Source of the DNA: Robertmurraya korlensis NBRC 107688
GTDB lineage: Bacteria > Bacillota > Bacilli > Bacillales > Cytobacillaceae
Reading direction: 5' to 3'
DNA: 64,000 nucleotides
Assembly (NCBI RefSeq): GCF_001591645.1
Contig: NZ_BCVH01000021.1
Location: 1-64,000 of the forward strand
Part shown: in pieces, positions 16,313 to 25,772 of the stretch
How positions within the stretch are numbered: position 1 is the stretch's first letter
Layout: the number at the start of each line of letters is the position of its first letter
The notes under the pieces: model-generated
What the model was told of the DNA's origin: nothing
Seen by the model: only the letters and a program-made list of their open reading frames with translations
Database searches by the model: none
Made by a program: the position numbers and the translations under genes

Positions 16313-16672
16313 TTAACTTAATACACGATTTACTGCTTCAATAACCCTTCCTTCATCAAAGGGCTTCACTATGAAGTCTTTTGCTCCGGCTTCGATCGCT
16401 TCTACAACCATACGCTGTTGACCCATAGCAGAACACATGATTACCTTTGCTTGCGGATAATTCTGCCTAATTTCTTTCATAGCCTCTAAGCCACTCATCT
16501 CAGGCATCGTAATGTCCATCGTCACCAAATCTGGTTGTAGCTCGTGATAAAGAGCGATTGCCTCTCTACCATTCTCGCCCTCTCCCACGACCTCGTGGTT
16601 ATTTCGAATTAGAATGTCTGAAAGGGTCATTCTCATAAACTTTGCATCATCTACGATTAATATTTTTGCCAA
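16313..16672 (-). CDS. yneI: Single-domain response regulator (CheY-like)
   Basis: 119 residues, receiver domain only. The acidic pair DD (8-9), phospho-acceptor Asp53 (LVTMDITMPEMSG), Thr/Ser switch (CSAMG) and Lys103 (VKPFD) are all in place. It has no output domain, so it acts by protein contact. Its place between ccdA and ccdC matches B. subtilis yneI. A gap of 120 bases to the next gene leaves room for its own promoter or a weak terminator. Confidence 0.92.
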   Translation of the reverse strand: MAKILIVDDAKFMRMTLSDILIRNNHEVVGEGENGREAIALYHELQPDLVTMDITMPEMSGLEAMKEIRQNYPQAKVIMCSAMGQQRMVVEAIEAGAKDFIVKPFDEGRVIEAVNRVLS

Positions 16673-16842
16673 CGCTGGTCCCCCTCAACACTACAACAGA
16701 ATCTTCTATCTATCTCAAACACATATTTAAATATAACGAAATTTAAAAACAATGACAAAAAGAATATTTCGACTATTATCGACAGGGCCTTGTAAAACCT
16801 TAAGACTAATTACCTATTTATCATAACAGAATAAGAACCAAA

Positions 16843-17550
16843 TCAAAAGCCTGTAAACCCACCAAACATATTGGTAAAGATGATGATAATCTTTGTCATC
16901 CAATCAAAGAATAGGACCACACCCATTACAATCATAATATAGCCACCAATTTTCATAATTAGTACATTGTGGCGCTTAATCCATTGTAATTTTCCGATAA
17001 AGAAAGATAGGATGAAAAATGGAATGGCAAATCCGAGGATATAGGCAATCATATATACCATACCTGAGCCTGGATTTGACGCAGCTAGGGCAATGACTGA
17101 CATTAGGATAGGACCGGTACATGGTGTCCAACCCGCTGCAAAAGCAATTCCTATTAAAACTGAACCCAAATAACCAGACGGACGATGTTTGAACTCATAT
17201 CTTTTTTCTTTCATAATCACTTCCGGCTTCAATACACCAACAATTACGAAACCAAAGAAGACGATGACAATAGCACCTAATTGACGAATTAGATCCTGGT
17301 ATCCAGCAAATATCTCGCCTATAAAGGAGCTTCCAAAACCGATTGCGATAAATATAATGGAAAATCCAACTAAGAAAAACAATGTATGTAGTAAGCTGCG
17401 TCTTTGTAGCATCGCATTATCCGTCTTCAACTCTCCTACTGACATACCAGTAATATACGAGAGAAAAGCAGGATATAGGGGAAGGCAACATGGAGAGATA
17501 AAGCTTAAAAAACCGGCCCCAAGCGCAATAAATACGTTTACATCGGTCAA
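16843..17550 (-). CDS. ccdA: Cytochrome c biogenesis protein CcdA
   Basis: 235 residues with six membrane helices, the DsbD-beta/CcdA family. It moves reducing power from cytoplasmic thioredoxin across the membrane to extracytoplasmic thiol proteins for cytochrome c assembly and spore synthesis. The two key cysteine sites are visible: [17 protein letters not shown] in helix 1 and [10 protein letters not shown] in helix 4. Start at the ATG ending 17550, with AGGAGTG ahead. It is the first gene of ccdA-yneI-yneJ. Confidence 0.94.
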   Translation of the reverse strand: MTDVNVFIALGAGFLSFISPCCLPLYPAFLSYITGMSVGELKTDNAMLQRRSLLHTLFFLVGFSIIFIAIGFGSSFIGEIFAGYQDLIRQLGAIVIVFFGFVIVGVLKPEVIMKEKRYEFKHRPSGYLGSVLIGIAFAAGWTPCTGPILMSVIALAASNPGSGMVYMIAYILGFAIPFFILSFFIGKLQWIKRHNVLIMKIGGYIMIVMGVVLFFDWMTKIIIIFTNMFGGFTGF

Positions 17551-17744
17551 ATGTAACCACTCCTAAAAAAAATCATTCTTATCTATTCTATCAAAGAATA
17601 TATAGAAAGGGTATTAATATAAATTCGAATATTCTGTGTCAGCGAACAAATGTAGTCAAGCACACCACTCCGTACATCTGTATGTAAGAAACCTTAAAAA
17701 ATGTTAATTACCAGACAAAATTGTCTATTTCTAGATTTTTTCTT

Positions 17745-17773
17745 TTGAATTCCTCCTACTTCTTGGGTATACT
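17745..17773 (+). promoter_or_regulatory. Promoter of ynzD
   Basis: TTGAAT, 17-base spacer, TATACT, about 56 bases upstream of the ynzD start. Confidence 0.65.
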
Positions 17774-17828
17774 ATGTATATAGTTTCACGAAGCAATTTG
17801 GATATTATTTGGAAGGGACTAAACAGAA

Positions 17829-17999
17829 TTGTCAAAACAGGAATTTTTAGCACTCATTGAAAGGAAACGAGCGGAGCTTATTGAGATCGCTATGATCAGT
17901 GGACTGAATTCTTCTACTGCCCTTCATTACAGTCAGGAATTAGACAATCTATTAAATGAATATAACCGTATCTTTTTAAAAAAGGTTCCCTCTTATTAA
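17829..17999 (+). CDS. ynzD: Spo0E-family aspartyl-phosphate phosphatase
   Basis: 56 residues from TTG 17829, with GGAAGGGA ahead. It has the family signature HYSQELDNLLNEYN (SQELD motif) and the helical hairpin LIERKRAELIEIAMISGLNS. Such proteins dephosphorylate Spo0A-P and delay sporulation. It is divergent from ccdA and convergent with the ABC exporter. In B. subtilis ynzD lies between ccdA and yneF; here seven kilobases of other genes have been inserted on the yneF side. Confidence 0.88.
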   Translation: MSKQEFLALIERKRAELIEIAMISGLNSSTALHYSQELDNLLNEYNRIFLKKVPSY

Positions 18000-18000
18000 A

Positions 18001-18036
18001 AACAGCTTGAGCTAATAGCGACTCAAGCTGTTTATT
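18001..18036. terminator. Bidirectional terminator between ynzD and the ABC exporter
   Basis: AACAGCTTGAG/CTCAAGCTGTT perfect stem with a T-run on the plus side. Confidence 0.8.
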
Positions 18037-18038
18037 TT

Positions 18039-19829
18039 TTAACTAACAACATCCTCTATTTTCTCGGATAAATTATTTTGAAGAAGATACATCTTATAGT
18101 ACAAGCCCTTTAGGGACAAAAGTTCTTGATGACTTCCTCTCTCTACAATTTCCCCCTGATGCAATACTAAAATCAATTCGGCATCTTGTATGGTCGACAA
18201 ACGGTGCGCAATGGCAATCGTCGTTCGACCTTTTCGCATACGTGCAAGTGCCTCTTGAATTGCCTCCTCAGTCTCTGTATCAATATTTGCCGTTGCTTCG
18301 TCCAAGATTAATATTTTCGGATTTGCAGCCACCGTCCGAGCAAAGGCAATCAATTGTCGTTGTCCACTTGAAAGCGTAGACCCTCTTTCCACCATTTGGT
18401 GCTCGTATCCTCCCTCAAGCTTCTCAATAAAGCGATGAGCTTGAACAAACCTTGCCGCTGCTTCTACCTCTTCTATGCTCATCTTCTCATTATGCAAGCG
18501 AATATTATCCGCGACTGTTCCAAAAAACAAAAATGGATCTTGAAGAACCAACCCCATTTTTGATCGAAGTTCTTTATCAGGATACTCTTTAATGGAAGAC
18601 CCATCTACGAAGATATCTCCTCTATCGAATTCGTAAAATCTCATCATTAAATTTATTATTGAGCTCTTACCACTTCCAGTGTGGCCAACTAGAGCAACCG
18701 TTTCACCTGGTTTTGCTGTAAAGGAGATATTTTTTAACACATCTCTTTTTCCATCGTATGAAAAACTGATATTCCGAAATTCAATTTCACCTTCATGGAT
18801 ATGATTTTCTGTCTCCTTTTGTGAAGGGGATAACTCTTTTTCATCAAGAACGTTGAATACCCTAGAAGCCGCGACAATGGCTTGCTGATATAAAGAAAGA
18901 CGCATCATCATATTGTTCACTGGTTCAAAGAAACGGTCCAAATAGTTAACAAACGCATACAACACTCCTATTTGGATCGGACTATCAAAGGATGTAATGC
19001 CAAAATAGCTTAGAACAATAATCAATGCGCCAACATAAACAAGGTCAATCGCCGGTCGCAATAGCAGGCCATCTACTTTTATATTTCTCATGCCTGCAGC
19101 AAAATGCTTATCATTGGTGACCCCAAATTCGTCACGCATTCTTTTTTCTTGACGAAATACCTGGATAATTCCCATTCCTTGAATGGACTCACTAAGCTTT
19201 GCATTCAGCTGGCTTAAGCGCTCTCTCATATCATGGTAAAATTTCGAGCTTAGTTTTCGGTACAGGCTCATGATGAAAAAAATGACTGGGAGAATTACTA
19301 AACAAAACAATGCTAGTTTTACATCTAAAATAAACATCGCAATAAAGATACCAGTAATTAGGAATCCACTTTGGATAAACGTCACTAACACCGTTACAAA
19401 CATATCTTTGATGGCTTCAGTATCATTTGTCACTCTTGATACAATGCTCCCTGCAGGTGTTTTATCAAAAAATTTCAACCCGAGTGATTGAACCTTTGAG
19501 AAGATGTCAATTCGGATCTCTTGAATAATTTTTAGAGCAATCTCTTGGAATGTTAAGAGCTGAAAATAAGAGATGATGACGTTAAGGATTTGAATCCCTA
19601 TATACGCTGCCCCTAGCATGAGTAGTGGCTCAAACGGTAGATTTCTTGGTTTTAAATAGTCATCTATAAATACCTTTACTAAAATCGGACCAAGTATATC
19701 ACCAATGGTTGTTAGTATAAGGAGACAAAAAGCAAAAACAATGGTTTTGGTGTGTGGTTTCGCGTAAGCAAGCAGCCTTACAAGCACCTTCCACTGCTGT
19801 TTCCCTTCTGAAAATTGCTGATTTTCCAT
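18039..19829 (-). CDS. ABC exporter half, canonical ATPase site (YheH/BmrD-like)
   Basis: 596 residues: six-helix ABC exporter domain (about 20-310) fused to an ATPase domain (about 345-580). Walker A is GHTGSGKSS, the signature LSSGQRQL is slightly altered from LSGGQ, Walker B ends LILDEATANID with the catalytic Glu, and the switch His is in IAHRLS. Begins 3 bases after the stop of the upstream exporter half, so the two form one operon and very likely a heterodimer for drugs or other amphipathic compounds. Similar pairs in B. subtilis are YheI/YheH (BmrCD). Confidence 0.88.
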   Translation of the reverse strand: MENQQFSEGKQQWKVLVRLLAYAKPHTKTIVFAFCLLILTTIGDILGPILVKVFIDDYLKPRNLPFEPLLMLGAAYIGIQILNVIISYFQLLTFQEIALKIIQEIRIDIFSKVQSLGLKFFDKTPAGSIVSRVTNDTEAIKDMFVTVLVTFIQSGFLITGIFIAMFILDVKLALFCLVILPVIFFIMSLYRKLSSKFYHDMRERLSQLNAKLSESIQGMGIIQVFRQEKRMRDEFGVTNDKHFAAGMRNIKVDGLLLRPAIDLVYVGALIIVLSYFGITSFDSPIQIGVLYAFVNYLDRFFEPVNNMMMRLSLYQQAIVAASRVFNVLDEKELSPSQKETENHIHEGEIEFRNISFSYDGKRDVLKNISFTAKPGETVALVGHTGSGKSSIINLMMRFYEFDRGDIFVDGSSIKEYPDKELRSKMGLVLQDPFLFFGTVADNIRLHNEKMSIEEVEAAARFVQAHRFIEKLEGGYEHQMVERGSTLSSGQRQLIAFARTVAANPKILILDEATANIDTETEEAIQEALARMRKGRTTIAIAHRLSTIQDAELILVLHQGEIVERGSHQELLSLKGLYYKMYLLQNNLSEKIEDVVS

Positions 19830-19832
19830 CTT

Positions 19833-21581
19833 TTATCCTCCATGCTCCACAAGATCTTCCAGCTGCTGCCTTAGGTACATATCCTTGTACCATCCGTCTT
19901 GATCCATTAACCTATCATGTGTTCCTGATTGTGTGATTCGACCATTATCAATGACCAGGATAAGATCCGCATGCCCAATGGCACTTAGTCGATGAGACGT
20001 AATAATCGTTGTTTTTCCCTCTCGATTTTCTTTAAGTGAGGTTAAAATTGCTTCTTCCGTTTTAGCATCTACCGCTGAAAGAGAGTCATCGAGTATAAGC
20101 ACTTCCGGATTTAACAATAAGGCACGAGCAATGGAAATACGCTGTTTTTGCCCACCTGATAGCGACACGCCACGCTCTCCCACGACCGTATCATACCCGT
20201 CTGTGAACTGGATTATATCATTATGGATATTGGCTATTTTTGCTGCCTCCTGAATCGCTTCCTTTTTGCATAGAGGTTTAGCGAAGGAGATATTTTCACC
20301 AATCGTAGCCGAAAATAAAAAATGATCCTGCGGAACATAACCGACTGCTTCTCTTAGCTTGTCGATCGTATACTCCGTAATCTTCTGACCACCGAACATA
20401 ATCTCACCATGATTGATATCGTATTCCCTTATCAAAAGCTTTAATAACGTCGTCTTCCCTGCACCAGTTTTCCCAACAATCCCAAGAGTTTGTCCTCTTT
20501 TTAATTCAAAATGAATATCTTGGAGGGTGGGCTCTACTTCATTTGGATAGGTAAATTGGTTAATAACGTATTGGATATCTCCACTTGGTGTCACGTTTAA
20601 AGCCGCTTCTTTATCTACAATATCCGCTTTTTCATTTAATAGTGCGATAACACGATCATAAGAAGCTCTTCCTCGTTCAACAATATTAAATAACCAACCG
20701 AAGGCCAGCATCGGCCATATTAATAATCCTAAGTATGTTGTAAAAGAAACCAATTGCCCGATGGTTAACTCACCATTTAAAACAAATCTTGCACCAAATG
20801 TGAGGGAAAGAAAAAAGGAGATACCCACGATGATGGAAATAGTTGGATCAAATAAGGAGTCCACCCGTGCAACCGATATATTCTTATCTACTACATCATT
20901 TGATTGTTTTCTGAAATCTTCAATATCTTCTTTTTCCTGACCAAAGGTTTTTATAACCTTTATCCCTGTGATACTTTCCTGTGTTTTATCATTTAACGAC
21001 GAAAAGGCCTCCTGCGCAAGGTGAAAACGCTTGTGCAATAAACTCCCATACCAGCTTGTTAAAATCGCCATAAACGGCATTGGAATTAAGCTGATTAACG
21101 TAAGCTTCCAGCTGATTGTAAGGGCCATTGCTAGAATAACAAAGCCACCTGTTGCTAGAGAATCCACAAAGGTCAGAACCCCTGCGCCAGCGGTCTGTTG
21201 TATGGCTTGGATATCATTTGTTGCATGTGCCATTAAATCCCCTGTTCTCTTTTTTTGGTAAAAAGACTGAGACATCGATGTAAAGTGATGGAACAATCGA
21301 TTACGCAATTGCATGGAGAGCTTGACAGCTGAACCAAAGATCATAATTCTCCAATAAAACCTTAGTATGTACATCATTAGGGCTGCCCCCACTAAAAGGA
21401 GCAAATATTGACCTAACCTCTCCATCGTTAAAGAACCTTGTTCAATATGATCGACTACAAGCCCAATAACCTTGGGAGGAACCAGTTGCAAAAATGCCAC
21501 AAACAATAACAGAAGAACCCCAGTAACATATGCTTTTTTCTCCTGCTTAAAAAACCACATCAAATCAATAAAAACCTTCAT
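19833..21581 (-). CDS. ABC exporter half, degenerate ATPase site (YheI/BmrC-like)
   Basis: 582 residues: membrane domain (about 15-300) and ATPase domain (about 335-570). Walker A is GKTGAGKTT, the signature is canonical LSGGQKQR, but the residue after Walker B is Asp (LILDDSLSAVD) instead of Glu. Together with the altered signature of its partner, this gives one canonical and one degenerate ATP site, the mark of heterodimeric exporters. First gene of the pair; the promoter should lie within 21582-21680. Confidence 0.88.
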   Translation of the reverse strand: MKVFIDLMWFFKQEKKAYVTGVLLLLFVAFLQLVPPKVIGLVVDHIEQGSLTMERLGQYLLLLVGAALMMYILRFYWRIMIFGSAVKLSMQLRNRLFHHFTSMSQSFYQKKRTGDLMAHATNDIQAIQQTAGAGVLTFVDSLATGGFVILAMALTISWKLTLISLIPMPFMAILTSWYGSLLHKRFHLAQEAFSSLNDKTQESITGIKVIKTFGQEKEDIEDFRKQSNDVVDKNISVARVDSLFDPTISIIVGISFFLSLTFGARFVLNGELTIGQLVSFTTYLGLLIWPMLAFGWLFNIVERGRASYDRVIALLNEKADIVDKEAALNVTPSGDIQYVINQFTYPNEVEPTLQDIHFELKRGQTLGIVGKTGAGKTTLLKLLIREYDINHGEIMFGGQKITEYTIDKLREAVGYVPQDHFLFSATIGENISFAKPLCKKEAIQEAAKIANIHNDIIQFTDGYDTVVGERGVSLSGGQKQRISIARALLLNPEVLILDDSLSAVDAKTEEAILTSLKENREGKTTIITSHRLSAIGHADLILVIDNGRITQSGTHDRLMDQDGWYKDMYLRQQLEDLVEHGG

Positions 21582-21685
21582 ATCTCACAACCCCCAACAC
21601 TAAAAAACCAAATCCTGTAACTAGAATAGTTTACCAAATGTTGTGAAAATAAGGAAGATACTTAGAGAGTCGAATAACATAAAAA

Positions 21686-21735
21686 ACTGCACCTCTCTTG
21701 TTAGTTTTTCGTCTAACAATTTTGGTGCAGTTCAG
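21686..21735 (-). terminator. Terminator of the small gene 21750-21914
   Basis: AACTGCACC/GGTGCAGTT stem with an inner GTTAG/CTAAC stem, followed by six T on the minus strand. Confidence 0.75.
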
Positions 21736-21749
21736 TGAAGGCGTTTTTA

Positions 21750-21914
21750 CTATTTACTATTATTGTTTTTATCTTCGTTGCCCTTTCCAGGATGTACCGC
21801 TTGATAAATGGCATTTGAAAATTGATCTACCTCTTCCATCGTTCCACCATGCATCTGGTTATCTACACCTAGCTTACTTTTATTACCTTTAACCGGATTA
21901 TGAATGCGTACCAT
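21750..21914 (-). CDS. Small hydrophilic protein, unknown
   Basis: 54 residues: MVRIHNPVKGNKSKLG at the start, GGTMEEVDQFSNAIYQAVHP in the middle and an Asn/Lys tail. A perfect GGAGGTGG ribosome site lies 4 bases before the ATG, and the stop is followed by a strong terminator, so it is a genuine gene unit. Composition and size suggest a small spore or stress protein, but I do not recognise a family. Confidence 0.65.
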   Translation of the reverse strand: MVRIHNPVKGNKSKLGVDNQMHGGTMEEVDQFSNAIYQAVHPGKGNEDKNNNSK

Positions 21915-22040
21915 CTTGCCACCTCCTATTCCTTAGGATGTACATGTTCAAAAAGACTTATCAGTAATTTGCCAAAAGATGAACGAACTAGCAATGTCCT
22001 GTATAATAGATGAGATATCATTTCAAGTGAGTGTGATTAC

Positions 22041-22376
22041 ATGGTAAACGCAACGGGTTTCGTCACTTTTCTAACCTATAATTTGGATCCGAAATTTTAT
22101 ATAAATAGGGATCATAATCTCATCAAAATTTCGAGCTATAAGGACGTGACTGATTTAGAGGGTAACTCTGCTTTTGAAGTCACTTGTAAATATAGTGTGT
22201 ATCTTCCTGTACATTATGAGTGTCGATCATTGGAGGATTATACGGGCAAGGTATACCCGTTTCTGGTTCATTTTCTTAAAAAAAACATTGTTAGAACCGA
22301 GGTTCATAATTTGACTTACAAGCTACCTCCTCTAAGGAAAAGTTATAGACGAAAGCGCACGAGGAAGAAGTCTTAA
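22041..22376 (+). CDS. Hypothetical protein
   Basis: 111 residues, not recognised. It mixes beta-like stretches (AFEVTCKYSVYLPVHYEC) with a very basic C-terminal tail (KSYRRKRTRKKS) that could bind nucleic acid or membrane phospholipids. TCAAGTGAGTG precedes the ATG, a modest ribosome site. It is followed by another small plus-strand gene. Confidence 0.6.
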   Translation: MVNATGFVTFLTYNLDPKFYINRDHNLIKISSYKDVTDLEGNSAFEVTCKYSVYLPVHYECRSLEDYTGKVYPFLVHFLKKNIVRTEVHNLTYKLPPLRKSYRRKRTRKKS

Positions 22377-22453
22377 GAGGATATTTATTTTTCCACCAAG
22401 GGAACTGATAATTTTTTCAAAAGTTACGCACTCTATATCTGGAGGTGATAACT

Positions 22454-22621
22454 ATGGAAAACCAAAAAAATCGTCAAGGTGGAAATGACCGCGAAGGTAA
22501 CAATGGTGGGATGATGGACAGAATTGGTGATGCTATTGAAAATGTTGTTGATACATTTACTGGTAATGACCAAGACAATAAGGACCAGCAAAAAGGGAAA
22601 AACAATCAGAACAACCGATAA
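22454..22621 (+). CDS. Small Asn/Gly/Asp-rich protein
   Basis: 55 residues, very hydrophilic, with one short helix (MMDRIGDAIENVVDTFTG) between disordered Asn/Gly/Gln-rich ends. GGAGGTGATA gives a perfect ribosome site 8 bases before the ATG, and a terminator follows the stop. It resembles small acid-soluble-type or spore-associated peptides in composition; no family is recognised. Confidence 0.65.
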   Translation: MENQKNRQGGNDREGNNGGMMDRIGDAIENVVDTFTGNDQDNKDQQKGKNNQNNR

Positions 22622-22623
22622 GC

Positions 22624-22652
22624 TTAACGCCATTCATTGGCGTTTTTTTGTT
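22624..22652 (+). terminator. Terminator of the Asn/Gly-rich small gene
   Basis: AACGCC/GGCGTT stem followed by seven T. Confidence 0.75.
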
Positions 22653-22719
22653 TTATAAAATCACCATACTCGTGAAGAGAGGTAGAGACTTATTATCGAA
22701 TATGGTGACATTTATTTAC

Positions 22720-24474
22720 CTATAGCTTAAACTTTCTTACAACCTCATTTAATTGTCTAGCTAGTGTAGTAAGTTCATCGGTATTCCTTACTACTTCTTC
22801 CATGGAAACACTTGACTCTTCTGTGGTTGCAGAGGTTTCTTCAACCCCCGCAGCTGATTCTTGTGAAATGGCAGCAAGGTTTTGAAGGGAGCCGTTCATT
22901 TCATTCGTCGTAGAAGAAATGTTGATGAGGTAATCGTTTATTGTTTCAAGCTTATTAGCCATTGTATGCACTGCGTTGCTGATTTCTGTAAATGTTTCAC
23001 CCGTATAGCGTATCTGATTTGTCCCTTCTTTTACCTCGTTATAGCCTGTACGCAATGACTCTGTAACAAGATCCGTTTCCTTTTGGATACTCTGGACAAT
23101 CGTGGTGATATCATTTGAGGATAATCCAACTTGTTCAGCTAGCTTTCTAACTTCATTCGCGACAACTGCAAATCCTTTCCCGTGTTCACCCGCTCGAGCA
23201 GCTTCAATAGCGGCGTTCAACGCCAGTAAATTGGTTTGCGCTGCAATATCATTGATTACTGACACTAGCCTTGAGATTTGTTGAGATTGATCCTCCAATC
23301 CTTGAACTCTCTGTACAGCATGATTAACAATTTCATCTATTTTGACCATCTGCTTAATGGAGGAATCCATTAGACTTCTTCCCTCATCTGTCATTCCTAA
23401 AACAGCTTTTGAAGTCTGGAAGATATTCTCACCATGTTTATTCGCCTCATCTACCATTTCAGCAAAGTTACCCATGATGGAAGATAGCGAACTAATATGC
23501 TCTGCTTGTGAATCTGTTCCCAGGGCTAAATTTTGCATCGTAGAAGCAATCTGCAAAGTACCTGCTTTTACTTCATTGGCGGAATGAGTTAGTACTTGGC
23601 TTTGATTCATTACCGTATCAGAGATTTCAAATATTTGATGGATCATTTGACGCAAATTACTACTCATTGTGTTGATTGCTAAAGCAATTTGTCCAATTTC
23701 ATCCTTCCCATGATAATCAATTGTTTGAATAGTGAGATCTCCACTCGCTATTTTATTACTTACCTCAACGACTTCACCTAAATTTCGTGAGATCAATCGG
23801 CTGATTACGAATACGAGGATCGTTCCAAGTAGAATGGAAACAATAATCGAAGCAATTAGAGTTAGGAATGTCCCTTGTTGAGTCTCTTTTACACGATTGA
23901 TTGCTACTTGCTTCTCATCATTGACAATATCTCGAAGCGTATCTAAAACAGCAACGGACTCCAACTGCAGGTTATCTAATTCCAGTGCTGTCCTTTTTGC
24001 CGTTATGTAGTCACCTGATTCAACGGCTGGTATGATGTCTTGTTTAAATTTCTCATGAATCGTTTCGTTATATGTGACCACCTGATTCAGTAAGGCTATT
24101 TGTTCCTGTTTTTTCATCTCAGGTCTAATTTCTTCTATTAAATTATTCACTAATAAGATACGATCCTCATACTCGGTTACATATCGTTGGTTGGAGTAAT
24201 GTACATAATTGGCAATACGTAAGCCCATGGATTGGGATAAAGTATTTATTTCGGAAATCTTCAATGCCTTATCACCGGTTTGATCCAGTGTATTCACATC
24301 TCTCTCAATACCTATTACTAACTTTGTCACTAGTGCAGTCGAAATAGCAAATAACAAAAAGATAATGACAATAACGAAGCCATACTTTCGTCCAATCTTT
24401 AAATTACTAAACCAACTGATCCTTCTGCTTCTATCTGTTATTGAATTTTTTCTAAACCGTAGCTTCCCTCTCAT
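22720..24474 (-). CDS. Methyl-accepting chemotaxis protein
   Basis: 584 residues: cytoplasmic basic N-tail, membrane helix (about 27-47), extracytoplasmic four-helix sensor (about 50-200), second membrane helix (about 205-228), HAMP domain (about 229-282) and signalling domain. The hairpin tip that binds CheA/CheW is clear: [20 protein letters not shown], then [17 protein letters not shown] late [14 protein letters not shown] stretch holds methylation-type Glu residues. Start at the ATG ending 24474 with GGAGG 6 bases upstream, not the farther open-frame start. It lies between small unknown genes and yneF and is not part of that locus in B. subtilis. The ligand is unknown. Confidence 0.92.
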   Translation of the reverse strand: MRGKLRFRKNSITDRSRRISWFSNLKIGRKYGFVIVIIFLLFAISTALVTKLVIGIERDVNTLDQTGDKALKISEINTLSQSMGLRIANYVHYSNQRYVTEYEDRILLVNNLIEEIRPEMKKQEQIALLNQVVTYNETIHEKFKQDIIPAVESGDYITAKRTALELDNLQLESVAVLDTLRDIVNDEKQVAINRVKETQQGTFLTLIASIIVSILLGTILVFVISRLISRNLGEVVEVSNKIASGDLTIQTIDYHGKDEIGQIALAINTMSSNLRQMIHQIFEISDTVMNQSQVLTHSANEVKAGTLQIASTMQNLALGTDSQAEHISSLSSIMGNFAEMVDEANKHGENIFQTSKAVLGMTDEGRSLMDSSIKQMVKIDEIVNHAVQRVQGLEDQSQQISRLVSVINDIAAQTNLLALNAAIEAARAGEHGKGFAVVANEVRKLAEQVGLSSNDITTIVQSIQKETDLVTESLRTGYNEVKEGTNQIRYTGETFTEISNAVHTMANKLETINDYLINISSTTNEMNGSLQNLAAISQESAAGVEETSATTEESSVSMEEVVRNTDELTTLARQLNEVVRKFKL

Positions 24475-24716
24475 AAAGAACCTCCATATGTACGTACATT
24501 TTTTCAACTGAACAGGAATTGACAACGCTTTCAAATAAACAACAAAAAAACTCAAACATTCATTAAGCTTTGCAAACTCCTTCCTTTACCACTATCCTCC
24601 TTATCTAGTCAACTCATCCCTTATACCTATAATAATTCAAACTAGTTTTCTACACAACAAAAATCGACAAAGATATACGTACAAGTTATAGAATGATAAA
24701 CGGAAACTAATCAAAA
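24475..24716. other. Upstream region of the chemotaxis receptor
   Basis: AT-rich, no gene. I looked for a sigma-D promoter (TAAA then GCCGATAT) and saw no clear match. Confidence 0.4.
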
Positions 24717-24761
24717 AAACCACCCTTCTCTGTATCAACAGAATCGAGTGGTTTTTCGTTC
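24717..24761 (-). terminator. Terminator of yneF
   Basis: AAACCAC/GTGGTTT stem with an inner TTCTCTGT/ACAGA pairing and seven T on the minus strand. Confidence 0.7.
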
Positions 24762-24857
24762 GTATGGAAACTAACCTAATTGTTCCTATGTATAAATGAC
24801 GTTTCACTTACCTGCTATTTTACACAATACCCTTTAGGCTTATCTCCTAAGAAACTA

Positions 24858-25073
24858 TTACTTGCCAGTTTGCTTGTTCATCGCTGACATCATTTGATTG
24901 ATTTTCTTCTGAGATGGTTTCATTCCCATTTGCATCATCATCATTTTTAGCATTTGTTCATTGATTGGTGGGTTTTTCTTTAAGTAGCTCATCATATAAC
25001 GGCGAGCAATGAAAAAACCTAGTGCAACACCTGCTGCTAGAGCAAGTACGCCTACTAGAATAATCTGCCACAT
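24858..25073 (-). CDS. yneF: UPF0154 membrane protein YneF
   Basis: 71 residues: one N-terminal membrane helix (about 3-23) with the [19 protein letters not shown] family signature and a Met-rich tail [17 protein letters not shown]. Matches the UPF0154 family and the B. subtilis order sirA-yneF. Function unknown. Confidence 0.93.
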   Translation of the reverse strand: MWQIILVGVLALAAGVALGFFIARRYMMSYLKKNPPINEQMLKMMMMQMGMKPSQKKINQMMSAMNKQTGK

Positions 25074-25160
25074 ACTAAACTTCCTCCTTCATGTTGTCTA
25101 TCATACAGTGTACTAAACCAAATGCTATTATACAATATTTGCTGTGGAATTTCTCCTATT

Positions 25161-25598
25161 TTAAATCAACTTTCTTTCCTTAATTGGTCTGAGCCATCCG
25201 TAACGCTCGTGAATCAGGTCAATTGCTAGAAAGGAGCTCTCACTTTTTCGGAGAACTTCGAAAAATAGCGTTTCTGCATCATAGTTACCGAACGCATGAA
25301 TTGTTATATGCTTTTCAAACATCTCAAGTTTCGCTGAGCTTATGTTTCCATTTTGAATATAGTATATCCCCTGTTTGTATTCAAAATCCTGATTTTTTCC
25401 TAATTGTTGAAGAATATATTGTTGAAGGCGTAGTGTAGATAGAGGCTTCGTAATAAATTGGATTTGTTTTTTTAATATATTTTTCAGTTCACCGAAGGAT
25501 TCGTTATACTCAGCAAACAGATCAAAGAACATCTTTTCTCTACCAAAATAATGAGAGGCAAATTCATCATCAATTAAATATAGCTGATATGTTCTCAC
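25161..25598 (-). CDS. sirA: Sporulation inhibitor of replication SirA
   Basis: 145 residues. SirA binds domain I of DnaA and stops new rounds of replication when a cell commits to sporulation. The family start YQLYLIDDEFASHYFGRE is clear, as is the ending YGWLRPIKERKL. I choose the GTG ending at 25598, since GGAGG lies 7 bases upstream; the frame is open a little further but the ribosome site falls inside it. Lies between tkt and yneF as in B. subtilis, where it is Spo0A-controlled. Confidence 0.88.
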   Translation of the reverse strand: MRTYQLYLIDDEFASHYFGREKMFFDLFAEYNESFGELKNILKKQIQFITKPLSTLRLQQYILQQLGKNQDFEYKQGIYYIQNGNISSAKLEMFEKHITIHAFGNYDAETLFFEVLRKSESSFLAIDLIHERYGWLRPIKERKLI

Positions 25599-25734
25599 CA
25601 AGCTTCCTCCTCGTCTGATCAAATGTTATGTTATTTCTCTCTATTATAAAGAAGAAGAAATAGAACGTTTGTCTTACGTCGTCAAAAACTTCCACTATTT
25701 TTGTCGGAAAGGGTCGTATACCTTGGTGCATGGC

Positions 25735-25769
25735 AAAAAGGCTGTTCTATTTACTAGAACAGCCTTTTT
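25735..25769. terminator. Terminator of tkt
   Basis: AAAAAGGCTGTTCT/AGAACAGCCTTTTT perfect stem, T-run on both strands; its end meets the tkt stop at 25773. Confidence 0.85.
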
Positions 25770-25772
25770 AGA

